Made by a program: the position numbers and the translations under genes. Below the pieces are notes generated by a model, which worked only from the letters and a program-made list of their open reading frames with translations, made no database searches and was not told the origin of the DNA. Below are positions 25,401 through 35,649 of a stretch of DNA of 64,000 nt, one piece after another. The stretch is from contig BTPP01000008.1 of the NCBI GenBank assembly GCA_037102815.1, positions 2,604,001 to 2,668,000 of the forward strand, given 5' to 3'. Source of the stretch: Neurospora intermedia (taxonomy: Eukaryota; Ascomycota; Sordariomycetes; Sordariales; Sordariaceae). How positions within the stretch are numbered: position 1 is the first letter of the stretch; the number at the start of each line of letters is the position of its first letter.

Positions 25401-27538
25401 TTGAAATAGGTTATTTCAACGTAAGCGTTGTTCATCCCATCTTCGCTAAGATACCTCTAGGTATCAACACACACCCGGGGTTATCATGGCGTAAACTGGT
25501 TTCCTATGAAAATGTACCTCTAGCGTACAAATAGAGAGCCGGCCTTCTACACACTGATACCCCTAAACTCTCCAACCAATACGGTTGCCAATGCCCGTTC
25601 GTTCTGCTAGGTCTTCTGTAGCGGGCCGGCATGTGCATCATCTGTCGCTACCTAGGTATTTATCTCAGACTGAGGGTGAGTCAGCGCAGAGCATCAGTCA
25701 CTAGAGGTACACGTACCTGTCAAACGATTTAGCCAAGTTTATTTTTGATGAGGACACCTAGCCAGTGCTGTCATAACGCTCAGATCCTAGTCAACTTGGG
25801 GTTTGCATTGCGACACGCATCTATTGTCTACCTACTTGAGGGAAGTAGGTAGAGGTAAGAAACAAATCGTAAAGATGCTGTTTAAAGGCCGAAAAACCTG
25901 ACCGCAAAACGAAAACCGAACAAAAGCCTACCTACCTACCTACCTCTAGGTACCTACCTATGCATACGGGTGAAAGCCGGTGCACTAGCATCATGCATGC
26001 ATCGTTCCCGTCCATCAACCATCGTCAGTCCATGATCGCGCTTTTCTTGTCTGTAAAACTCTTCTTCTTCGCGTAGGCTGATTTAGTCTGACGGATGACT
26101 AGAGGTAAGTGATGGTGGCGTCAAGGTGGGTGTAACATCAATACCTCTAAGCGTCAGGGTCCTTCGGTGATCCTTGATAACCTGAAAAAGGTGAAAACGA
26201 AGCCGGTGAAGGCAGTGATATCCACTACCTACGCAAAAGAAGAAGCAAAGCGTGAATTTTCAAATTCCGCATTTGGAACTCTGTGGCAAGCGACATTTTG
26301 TTACCACTTTACCCTTTCACTACGAGCCTGCTTCTTCACCACCTCGATGCTATGAACATTGCGTACATGCCGTCTAGATTATGCACGGCAAGGGACAATT
26401 GGTGATCTGTCAAGCTCTGATTCGCATCCTCCTTCCCAGGTATCACGTCTCTACCCGAAATGGCGGACAAGAAGTGATAACCCACGTCGGCACCCTTCAA
26501 CCCAGCAAAAAGACTCAATCATAGCCAGCCAGCCTTGGGAAATTCGGGTTCTCTGCTGATCATGCCATGTCTGATACGCTACCGAAAGGGCGATCAAAAT
26601 CGAGGTGTGATATCTCCTTTAGCGTAGACGGGTGGTATCACTGAAGCATGTCGTCGGCGATAAGTCTGTCTCCGAAAGAGACGTCGGCAGGGTGAACTTG
26701 TGCGGAGTAAATCGTAGTATCTGTAGTCAGCTACCTAGACATTGTTGTTGGGGAGACTTGGAGCCTGAAGTTAATTACCAAGGATGCCCAGCCAAGAACA
26801 CGCCCATCGCCGGTACCAAGTATTGCCGGATATGGCGCCTTACTTACCTAGCTCAGTACCTAGGCAGTGGAAACACAAGTCCAATAATGATGAAGGGAAG
26901 GTGTCAGTCTACCTCTAGCTGGTTATCAACATCCACGGCACAAATCCTGCACGATAGTTTTCATTGCACTGCCTTTGGGGGAGACCAGGTGGTCTTAATG
27001 GACAAGCATAGGGCAATGTGTCTAACTTCCATCTTCGTCTTGGCACTTGCCACAACCAAAACTGAGCTTGATCTCAAAGACTCACAGGGTCGAGGTTGCG
27101 TAAGGCTATCAGTCATGTCTCCAACCCACAGCCTTATCCGAAAACACGGCTGCTCGAAATACACACTGAGTGACTGATGGCGGAGAAACCCTGCCACAAG
27201 TGCAACAGCAACGACTGGAGGATTGTGCATGTGATAGCTCGTGAATCATCCTGAAACACATCGATCTTCGTATTCGCCTCTCTCACAGAACTGTGACAGA
27301 CGGAGATATTATACCCGAGTGCTCGTGGCTTGTCTGACCGACCCATCCGTTGCGGCTCAACAAGGCCAGTACGGGCGGTCTGGATGGATGACGGGTTTGC
27401 GCCCGTAGCTCGTGAATGATACCGCACACTACCATGCGACCCTCCATACGCCCCTGAAGCCAGCGCAGCTGCCGATATGCCGCTCTCTGCTCACGTCCAT
27501 GCCGTATCACCAGCTTCTTTTCCTTCCCGGCCGTTACA
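16401..27538. other. non-coding stretch, right part of the 17-kb gene-free region
   Basis: Eleven kilobases of ordinary-GC, un-RIPed DNA in which no protein family, tRNA or rRNA was recognised. Open frames are near the lengths expected by chance and their translations look random. Between 24.8 and 27.6 kb short palindromic motifs built on TACC/GGTA are strikingly frequent (CTACCTAGGTA near 25648, TACCTCTAGGTACC near 25941). Transcribed non-coding RNA or small multi-exon genes cannot be excluded by eye. Confidence 0.45.
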
Positions 27539-27613
27539 ATGGAACGGTCTCTCATTGTCAGGGCATACTTCCAAGTGCCAAAGACACCGCGTCATGGACG
27601 TAACCTACCTCTA
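24817..27613. repeat. cluster of the octamer TACCTCTA / TAGAGGTA
   Basis: Copies start at 24817, 24901, 25452, 25515, 25702, 25850, 25941, 26100, 26142, 26910 and 27606: eleven in 2.8 kb, on both strands, where about 0.1 would be expected in random DNA. Several are embedded in longer GGTA/TACC palindromes. Function unknown; they could be binding sites, remnants of a tiny mobile element, or a lineage-specific simple repeat. Confidence 0.75.
25927..25960 (+). repeat. CCTA microsatellite with palindromic centre
   Basis: Tandem CCTA units around one TACCTCTAGGTA core, the densest point of the motif cluster. Confidence 0.85.
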
Positions 27614-28237
27614 CGTCCCGAACGGCGCCAACAACGCCATGGACAACGTAGTCCATTACTCCCACATTCCAGAGAAACTCCTCGGTCTTCTCGCGCTCGG
27701 TTCAGTTCCAGACCCATGTCGGTACCACAGCATTTTTTCTGTCACCTGTCACAGAAGATCCACGGGATGCAAAGAAGAATTGAAAATGCATGGTACATTG
27801 ATGCTGTCGACGCCGCGGGATTGACAGAAGCCACACTGGGACGCTTGGGCGGGAAGGAGCATGTGGTGTGTGACAGAGTATGCTGGGGGGATTTCGTTGT
27901 CTGGTCGGTATTGACTGGTGCCGAGGAGTTCCACATCTTTGAAACTCGGTGCCACGGAAGGGTTCTTTGGCTCATACGGAGTTCTAACAGCTCTGTAGCT
28001 AGGCGCGGTAGCGCTATCGGCAAGAAAATATGGCTTGGTAGCGATAACTCAATGGATCATAGCCACCCGAGACTCGACGGTGAGAGACGGAGAGGGTCAG
28101 TCTCACAAGTCTGCAAGATGCCGGGCGGAAATGACATGTCATCACCCAGAATCATGAAAGTAGGGGGTGTGGTAGGTATTGTTCCAAATGTATCGTATCC
28201 GAGATCCTCCAGCGGATTGATCTTCTTCCCTGTGTGA
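27539..28237 (+). CDS. doubtful hypothetical ORF, possibly a degraded or spliced gene
   Basis: An ATG-started frame of 232 codons, longer than expected by chance in this gene-free stretch. The first third is Arg/Pro-rich and looks out of frame; a parallel frame there (about 27594-27735) reads MDVTYLYVPNGANNAMDNVV and looks more protein-like. From about 27770 the listed frame reads naturally (for example GGKEHVVCDRVCWGDFVVWS). A frame change between the two would need an intron or a frameshift, and no clean splice pair was found. No family recognised. It may be a hypothetical gene, a pseudogene or chance. Confidence 0.22.
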   Translation: MERSLIVRAYFQVPKTPRHGRNLPLRPERRQQRHGQRSPLLPHSRETPRSSRARFSSRPMSVPQHFFCHLSQKIHGMQRRIENAWYIDAVDAAGLTEATLGRLGGKEHVVCDRVCWGDFVVWSVLTGAEEFHIFETRCHGRVLWLIRSSNSSVARRGSAIGKKIWLGSDNSMDHSHPRLDGERRRGSVSQVCKMPGGNDMSSPRIMKVGGVVGIVPNVSYPRSSSGLIFFPV

Positions 28238-28463
28238 CAATCGTGTCTTCAAATGCAGCAGCGTCAGCATCCCACGGCCGGCAGAAAATCCGGGCGTCTA
28301 CCTACGCGACTTACGTACGCATACGTGAAAAAGCGGTCCTGTCAGTTGCGCTCGCTAAGTTAGGTAGTCAAGGAATGGTTGTTTTGGCAAGTTTTGCTCG
28401 CAGCGGTGATAATCACGCTGAAGAGAAGAGAGAAGACAAGTGCGGGTGTCTTCTCTGTCATCA
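28238..28463. other. short interval downstream of the XLF gene
   Basis: 226 bases; presumably the XLF 3' UTR. Nothing else is visible. Confidence 0.4.
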
Positions 28464-30008
28464 TCAGAACCTGCGTTTCTTTTTGGCCGGCCCCGCGGCT
28501 TTCCTCTCCAGCTCCTTCTGCAGCTCGGTTCGCTTCCGATCTGCTCGCTCCTCTGATGTTTCCCGTGGCTTAGGGGCCGCGCTAGGGCTCTTACTTCTAC
28601 CCCGACTAATGATCCTGCTGTCTTTTGGAGACGGCGCTTTTCCAATCATTCCCAGCTTGTGTCTCTTCGGCTGAGAAGCAGGGGGCGAAGATGGCGATCG
28701 TTTGTGTTCAGGTTGAGGCTCATGCTCAGACTCTTTCTGCTTTGCTTTACCACCCATACCCCCTATACGACCAAGTCCTCCTTTTCTAGGCGCAGGCTTG
28801 GACGAGGAAGGAGGAGGGGACGACGCGTCTTCCTCTGCTTCTGAAGCTGTTTCTGAGGTCAGACACTCGTCTTCCTCGGGTATTGCTGACGACGGTGAGC
28901 GGCTGGGCGGTCGCTTCCGGCCGCCAAGGGTGCCCAGTCTGTGAGCCGGCGTGCTCTCCGGCGAGGCCTTTGTAAGAAGAGGAGGTGGGCTCTGGGTCAT
29001 CTGCACATCTTCGTTCTCGCCGTCCGATGTGGTATCATCATCGTCGTCAATGACTGTCTGACGAGCGGCGGTACCACGTCTCTTGCTCGCTGATTTGAAG
29101 CCAGGCGGCGTGGCTTGCACTTGGAAGTCGTCATCATTCTCTTCCTTCGCTGGTGATTGTGGCGGCGGTGGCGTCTGTATTTCCCTCTTTGACCTTTCGG
29201 CAAGGACAAGCTTTCTCCCTCTGCCGAGTTCAGTCCACCAGGTGTCTAGTATGGCGGATGCTTCAAACTCCATTTCAGGGTTGTGCTTGAGTCCGGTTTC
29301 GCGGAAGACGGTGTCAAGTAGCGCAGAGACGTCCGTTGATCTAGTGGTTCCTTGTACTCCATCGTTTCTGAAGTCTGCTTCGACGAAGGTCGCAAGGCCC
29401 TTGATCTTGCCTTCTGCTTCCTTCCTGCCGACTTTGCGCTTGCCTGGCAGTTTGTTGAAGATATGCTCGAGCCCTATACCGTTGGCCTCCAGCTTGTCTA
29501 CAAGTCTGTTGATAACGGCGTCCTTGTCGCGAATGGTGGCGATGAGATGGTTGATCTCTTGTGCTCGAGCTTCGTGCGATTGGATCAGTGGCAACACAAG
29601 TTCGGTCGCAAGCGTAGAGGCAGAGCACTTTTTCAAGTACAGTGGCCATTTCAAAGGCTTGAAGGGCTCGGGTAGAATGCAGGTAATTTGAACCTCAATC
29701 GAATCGTCTTTGCCTTTGCCGAGAGTTAGAGACGTGTTGCGATGCCCTGGATCGTCAATGTCGAAGGCAGCTCGGATCCAATCCAGTAATCTCTGCAAGT
29801 TCTCATTGCCGTCTGTTGGGTCGATACTGGTGTCCTCAGCTGATGCTCTCCCCATAATGGGTCTTCTGTCCATGTTCTCCACCCAGACGTTGGCAAGGTC
29901 GGTCAGGTGTACCTTGTATGACTGGGCCGTGAAGTTGGTGGCAACCAAAAGATTGGGTATACCTGGGGCTGTGACCGGAAGCGGCCTCCATGGCGGAGAC
30001 TTTGACAT
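28464..30008 (-). CDS. XLF/Nej1-type non-homologous end-joining factor
   Basis: Single exon, 514 residues, starting at the ATG at 30008 (MSKSPPWRPLPV); the frame extends upstream only through a TTG, so this Met is preferred. The N-terminal XLF head is clear: WRPLPV, then NLLVATNFTAQSYKVHLTDL and ANVWVENMDRRPI. A helical stalk (LVLPLIQSHEARAQEINHLI... to about residue 210) should drive dimerisation as in XLF/XRCC4. The C-terminal half is disordered and rich in Pro, Ser, Asp and Glu, with two similar Gly-rich motifs (GGLGRIGGMGGK and HKLGMIGKAPSP). It ends in a basic patch and a terminal aromatic, AKKKRRF, resembling the XLF-type Ku-binding motif. Expected nuclear role: bridging broken ends with Ku, Lif1/XRCC4 and DNA ligase IV. 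Family assignment is firm; the Ku-binding reading of the tail is inference. Confidence 0.88.
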   Translation of the reverse strand: MSKSPPWRPLPVTAPGIPNLLVATNFTAQSYKVHLTDLANVWVENMDRRPIMGRASAEDTSIDPTDGNENLQRLLDWIRAAFDIDDPGHRNTSLTLGKGKDDSIEVQITCILPEPFKPLKWPLYLKKCSASTLATELVLPLIQSHEARAQEINHLIATIRDKDAVINRLVDKLEANGIGLEHIFNKLPGKRKVGRKEAEGKIKGLATFVEADFRNDGVQGTTRSTDVSALLDTVFRETGLKHNPEMEFEASAILDTWWTELGRGRKLVLAERSKREIQTPPPPQSPAKEENDDDFQVQATPPGFKSASKRRGTAARQTVIDDDDDTTSDGENEDVQMTQSPPPLLTKASPESTPAHRLGTLGGRKRPPSRSPSSAIPEEDECLTSETASEAEEDASSPPPSSSKPAPRKGGLGRIGGMGGKAKQKESEHEPQPEHKRSPSSPPASQPKRHKLGMIGKAPSPKDSRIISRGRSKSPSAAPKPRETSEERADRKRTELQKELERKAAGPAKKKRRF

Positions 30009-32402
30009 ATTGGATAGCTGGCCAATGATCGGGTTCGAATTACGGGCAGAGACGGTCAAAGCTGTTCAAAGTGTGCCGGGTGCTGGGCGAAGCGTGAGTT
30101 AGACGGGAACGGGAGAACATCGGATAGCAAAGATATGCCAAGGTCAGAGGAGCAGAAGCGTTGGATGGCTTGATGAGGCTCCGAAGGTTATGCTAAGACA
30201 GCTTGCCTGATGCTGTGGAACGAGAAGCGGCTGTACCAGTTCTTGGCTGTAACACGGCAGTAAGCTCGAGAGCGGGTTGAGCCTCTTAACGTTTAGGCGG
30301 CGAGATACGCGGTGGTTTCGGCCCCTTCCGATACACTTGACAACAGCTGCGGCGCGTCGTAGGGGAATGCTGTGATGACTAGGCGCAGTGTTGGTCTGTC
30401 TGTGGAGGCAGCTTCGTTAGCCAAAGTGAACCCGGCCATGACGAATCCGGCCATGAGGGGGGCCTAGACCATCCTTCAGGGACCAGCCTTTTGATTTGGA
30501 ATTTTTCTCGTACGCTGCGTGACATTCTCACAGTCATACCATCCATGTGGGAGCTCCTTGTATCGTCCTTGGGGCTCCGAAGAGCCTCTTGTATAGGAAA
30601 TGAGGCGAGCGAAGTGTTGCAGAGTGTCAACGGTACCACTTGGTGTGCGGAGAAGGCTGATTGAGCCATGTTCTAATCGGAGGCCGCCAGTACCCAGGGA
30701 CGAAAGATGTCTGGTAGATTGAATGGGAGCTCACCTCTGGGGAAGATTGGGCTGGACCAGCAAGGAGCCTCAACTTCGCGGGTGTCGGCTGACCAGACGA
30801 TGCAGTACCGGAACTTGGGTCGTCTGTGCCACTGTGTACAACGAAAAGTGCAGATGTAGCGAGCTTGGGTGCCACACTGTCCTTATTGTCGTGAAAGGGT
30901 GAGATTAGTCGTGAGGTCGAGATCTTGAGCCTCTCGTCGCCGTGGTGTTTCTTCAAGTGGTAGCAATTGAGTAGTTTAGGTCCAAGCTGCGACTGGAAAT
31001 GCCGTGACAAAATCTGAAGAACTCCCGGCCCCAGTGGAGAACTTCGCGACAGCGGCGTCAGAACGACTGAGCGAGAGTCCGGTGTGTTGAAGGCTCCCGC
31101 TCCTTCCTGCTTTTTGATCCGTTTCGCGATTGTGGTGTGATGTCAAGAACAGGAAGGACGAAACGTTGAAGGTCCGTGCACAGTGGGTTCTTGCACGCAG
31201 GCAGCAGTGTTCACCGTCTTCTCACCGAGGTGTACAAAGCCAGAACAACAAACCCGCCCATAGACGGCCAACAGCTCTACAAGCGTTTGAACCCTGTGGT
31301 TCTAGCCCGTAGATGAAAAGTCCGAGAGTCTGCTATACCTATTAGTTACCATCCATATATCCAATGTTGACATGGACACAGAATGAAAATGAGAATCGGT
31401 TATCCTGCCACTAACGTTGCCGCCCTCAATGCCACGCGAAATCTGTTAGTCGAGTTCTTTAACAGACGAGATGCGTTACACCTCAGAAGATCATACCATC
31501 TCGCGGCCCTTTATTTTTTTAGTCCAGGTATATAAGTATGTGTCCCTGCCCCTATTGAACTTTCATATTTACTTGCGAGCACTTCATCTTGTAGAGTTGA
31601 AAAGTACTCTATGCCGGGGAGGGTAAATGAACAACAGACGGGAATGTCCCAGTCCCGGGTCGGGACCGGAGATGTGGATCCCGATGAAGCCCGGATATGT
31701 GGAACTAAAGCGTCAGGAGAGCCCGTCCTTGAATCCTACTGTAGACAAGAGCCACTAAATCCCAGTTCTAACATACGTGGTGCAGGGCAGGATCGCCGAT
31801 GGGATGTTGATCCAATGGGGTGCTGATTGTAAATCATTCAATCAACGCAGGCAAGCAATACACTGTAATTTAGGCTGTTCTCTGCCTCAGTGATTGATTG
31901 ATCTGGGTCCTTGGATGGTGCTTTCACTCATGGACACGGCAACAGACAGCCCCAGATACTATTGAGATCCTTGATTTTATTTCACGATTCCCAAAAAGGT
32001 TACGTTATTTTGGGGGGGATTTTTGTTTTCCGGCGGCGCGGGGGGAGGAGGGGGGGGGGGGGGGGGGGGGAACATGGAGGTGGGCTGAGTTTGGGGCACT
32101 GCATCAGTGCTTGGCGCGCGAGGGGCTGCAAACGAGGCACGTGCTTTCGTGAGTCGGCCGCGATCAACTGCGTGTTCTTTCCAATTGTGACTTTCTTTTG
32201 TGCGTCCGAGGGTGCAGTGACGCGTCCGCCACGATGCCATACGGTGCCCTGCGAAAACACCTAAGTTGAGGTAGGAATTGAAATCCCCGCAACCTAGTGT
32301 CGACTTGTTGGTACCGTCTCCACTCTCTGGTCTTCCCTCTTAACTCCTTCACTTCGACAACTCGATTTGGTCCCCCAACCAGACGCAGATCGTCGCCTGA
32401 AC
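30009..32402. other. intergenic region between the divergent XLF and DUF7918 genes
   Basis: About 2.4 kb. It probably contains two promoters and the XLF 5' leader. On the minus strand an ATG-started frame from 31010 downward (MSRHFQSQLGPKLL) runs into a good donor (GTGAGC, about 30735), and a GCTAAC branch site with CACAG acceptor lies near 30399-30423. This could be a spliced leader or a small gene, but no family is recognised. A 21-G run sits at 32050. Confidence 0.4.
32050..32070 (+). repeat. poly-G tract (21 G) in a longer G-rich stretch
   Basis: Run of 21 G preceded by GGGGGAGGA; lies 330 bases upstream of the DUF7918 start codon. A plausible G-quadruplex former and an assembly-error hotspot. 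Confidence 0.9.
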
Positions 32403-33608
32403 ATGGCTATCTTGAGCTGCCTCCCGGGCCTCAAGGTCGACATTAAGGCTAATGGTAAACTTGCCAAGGAATACGATGCGCCGCCAGACGATGTCAAGGC
32501 GGGCTCAGAGAAGTACAAGTTCTACAAGTTGTCATCGAGGATCAGTGAGGAAAGTCCATACGCGTTGGCTTATGTCGAGTCAAAGCCAGGAGAGCAGTTC
32601 GAATTCGCCATCAACAGTACCGGGCTCGGCTTTCCAGACTTTCGTCGGCAGATTAGGTTGACGGTCATAATCGATAATTGGTCCCTTCGACCGTGCCTCA
32701 TAAGGAATCAAGTCGACACTTTCTCCGCCGCCATCGTTGGCGACAACGTGACTGGATGGAAAAAGATATCTTTCAGCTTCTCTTCACTGGACATTGGTAG
32801 GACCACGCTACTTTGACCTCCGTTTGCCTGGGGCTTTTGGCTGCCTCAAATGCTGACGTAAAACCATGCAGTGGAGGCACCGGTCTCAGAAAAGGACATC
32901 AAGAAACAGATCGACGAAGCCAGCAGGTATGGCACAATCATCGTCAAACTCGAGTTGGTCTATGATGGGACTCCGGCCTCAGGAAGAAGTCCTATAGCCC
33001 CACCCACAACATCCGTTGGAAAGGTGGCAGAGAAGGTTTTAAAGGGGAAAGCAGTAGACAGCAGAGCCACGTGAGTATTCAGTCTCCTGCAAAACCCACA
33101 CAAGTCACAACAGCTGGTTAACAACTCACTCACACTTAGGTTCAAGTCGCAAGCGGCCACTGCTCCCACGTTTTACGCTGTTACTTCCGCGGATCCACTA
33201 CACCGGCCCTTTGCGGTCTTCGAGTTTAGATACCGCACGATGGGTGAGTTTCACCTATTATGCTACAATTCGGTGCGGCATTTGCATCAAAACCACCGCT
33301 AACATGATATGTTAGAGGGCCTCATTCGGGAGTTTATTGTACCCCGACCTAAAGAAGTCATTGATGTCGAGGAAGAGTTCATAGTACGCATTTCTCTTGT
33401 CTTCTCTAGATCTCCTATGCTAAAGCACAACAAGCTGGGCTAACTGCGGAATTTTTTGTAACAGCGTATCAAGCGCATCAAGCCTGAACTTGCCGTCGAA
33501 GCCCGTGGCATCAAGAGAGAGCCCATGGACGCAGCTCTGTTCGCTTCCCGCTACAAACAGCGCCGGTTGGAAGACGGCAAGGTTGAGATTGATCTAACAG
33601 ATGACTGA
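32403..33608 (+). CDS. DUF7918 domain protein (five exons)
   Basis: Exons 32403-32796, 32872-33070, 33140-33243, 33316-33383 and 33465-33608 splice to an in-frame 302-residue product; all four introns are GT-AG and 68-81 bases long. The ATG at 32403 is chosen because the upstream part of the frame has only a TTG. The N-terminal part (MAILSCLPGLKVDIKANGK, KLAKEYDAPPDD, YALAYVESKPGEQFEFAI) fits the DUF7918 beta-rich domain found in many fungi, of unknown function. The middle carries YGTIIVKLELVYDG and FAVFEFRYRTMEGL. The C-terminus has GIKREPMD, a match to the psi-K-x-E sumoylation consensus, and ends VEIDLTDD, a good SUMO-interaction motif. This suggests a nuclear SUMO-linked role (inference). 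The AT-rich transposon block starts about 570 bases downstream. Confidence 0.87.
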
Positions 33609-34178
33609 GGCTCGTACTGCCCATGTGTCTACAGTCTATAGTAGGTTCAGACAACGTTTCTTCTTCTGGGGATGCATTTTTGCGCTGTTATCCAACATAT
33701 AGAGGGGTCAAAAAGACATAGAGCGAGAACAAAATAGCGTAACGGAGGTTGAGAGTTGGTCTTAGTTCCTGCAACTTGTTTGTAACTAATGAAGACGGGA
33801 GAGGCAGTTTCTGGTGTTTGTCCCAAAGACTTTCTAGCAACTGTATTTGATATCTCAAGAATTCTAGGTAATGGCTGAGTTTTCGGTTTATATAGCAGCG
33901 AGCTATGCTGCCGCTCGATTTGACAGTGGGCGTCATCTTTCCGTACCCTGGTTCTCTTTGAAAATCGGCCAATAGTAGCAAAGCGAAACGAGACAAGGTG
34001 TTCGGTAAATAGCATTGGGATATAAAGAGTCGCGTAGGTGTACGGCTCTATAGCTTCGATGGAGATGAATGCGTGGATTCGTGGGCGCTGGAGGCGTTGG
34101 CATAGTATTGGGGGAACGGCCTGGTATATAAACTTGTAGTGTTGTGGCCCCTACTTTCGAGGATTGTTAGATCAGTTG
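33609..34178. other. downstream flank of DUF7918 up to the transposon block
   Basis: 570 bases of normal composition, the likely 3' UTR plus a short spacer. No gene seen. It ends where the inverted repeat of the first transposon begins. Confidence 0.5.
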
Positions 34179-34245
34179 TTCCTACACTCAAACACCTGTG
34201 CAGTCTTGGCAAGAGGTGTGTGCGTGCACACACATACACACCGCA
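34179..34245 (+). repeat. left inverted terminal repeat of the DNA transposon
   Basis: Begins TTCCTACACTCAAACACCTG and includes an AC/GT palindrome (GGTGTGTGCGTGCACACACA). It pairs with 55109-55179. Confidence 0.75.
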
Positions 34246-34559
34246 TTTGATAAATCTGGCTATTTGACATTGCTTTATACGACTCAATTTAATCGTTTAA
34301 TATCGAAATCTACCTAAAACTAGTGTAAAAAGTCGATATTTTAATGCTCTAGATCGTACAATTGTCTATTTTAATATTTATATTATCTTTTAAATTATTA
34401 TTAATATAGTATATTACCCTAATACCTACTAGAAGGTATTAATAACGATAATATTAGTAAATAATAAATATCCTAATAACGTTGTTAAAATTATTAGTAT
34501 TAGTATAAAGAGTATATAGAAGTATAAATATATTTTGGCGGATATTAACAAGGTATTTA

Positions 34560-35430
34560 TACCGTTGCGAACCCCCTAGAATATTAAAAAGCTTCCTATA
34601 TAGATGTTTAAAGTATATTATATATAATATTACTCCTTATATTTTATTAATTGTAATTAATATTATAAAAGAAATTATAAACTTCTTTATATTAAAATCC
34701 GATTTATATTTCGACGAGATTTGTACCTTTCTAACTAACGAGTACGATATATATATTTCGACCGAGACTGTATAGTAGTACCTTCGATAGAATAAGTAGA
34801 AGAAGAAGTAATTCTATATAAAAGTATTATAATAATCCCCTATATTAGTAATTAAATAAATATTAAAGATTTCTTTATTTATTATAGAGATATTTGTATT
34901 TTGTAATAAATTTAGTATGAATTATAAAGACGGCGTTCGTTATATTAGCTAAGTATTTTATAGTGCTATTACGATAGTATTAAGTAAGTTCGTACGTAGT
35001 ACGCGGTATTACTTCCTCCTAATTATTATAATAGATAGACTATTTAATATATTAGTATTTAGAGGTATAATAGATTTAGCCGGGGTTTAGAACTAGATAG
35101 TAAAATGCTTACTCCTTAAAATAAATTTATTTCCCGGTTATAATAGTATTTTAATAATAGATAACGTTAATTAGCACTTTTATACCGAATTCTAGTATAT
35201 ATATAATTAGAAGGGGGTTCTATTATAGTATTTACCGCCGTACTCTTCCGAATTCAACCCTATTAAAATATACTTTAATAATTTTAAGCGGCAATTTAAG
35301 CGGGTATATTATAACGAAGGTAGTAATAAAATATTAAATAACGATTTTATTATATTTCTTAAACGATTAGTATAGGATGTAGGGTATAGAATATAATAAA
35401 TTTATAACTATTTTAAAAATGCGAAGCTGG
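34560..35430 (+). pseudogene. relic of a DDE (Tc1/mariner type) transposase
   Basis: One plus-strand frame with many RIP stops. From 34707 it reads YFDEICTFLTNEYDIYIS followed by Thr-Glu-Thr-Val, the helix before the catalytic domain in Tc1/mariner-type transposases. In the same frame at 35232 it reads LPPYSSEFNPIK, matching the family's LPPYSPxxNPIE motif with the catalytic Glu changed to Lys (GAA to AAA). Just before this is a DN-like segment (near 35155-35180). Inactive. Confidence 0.75.
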
Positions 35431-35649
35431 TGATAGATCGATTTAATAATATTAATAAAGAGTATAGGAAATTGTATATTAATAAATTAATTGAATATAG
35501 GGAAACGGGTATTATATTTGGGCGGCGGTAGAGAGTATAGGTAAAAATAATAGATTTATAAGTATTAAATTAAATTATATATTAAAAATGTTAGAAATAT
35601 TATAAATATTAAAAATATTAGAAGTGTTAGAAGTGCTATAAATTGTATT

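Noticed and set aside
26632-27177. 181-codon open frame in the gene-free region
   Set aside because: It begins with GTG, has no family resemblance and random-looking composition; a frame this long is not unlikely over 17 kb on two strands.
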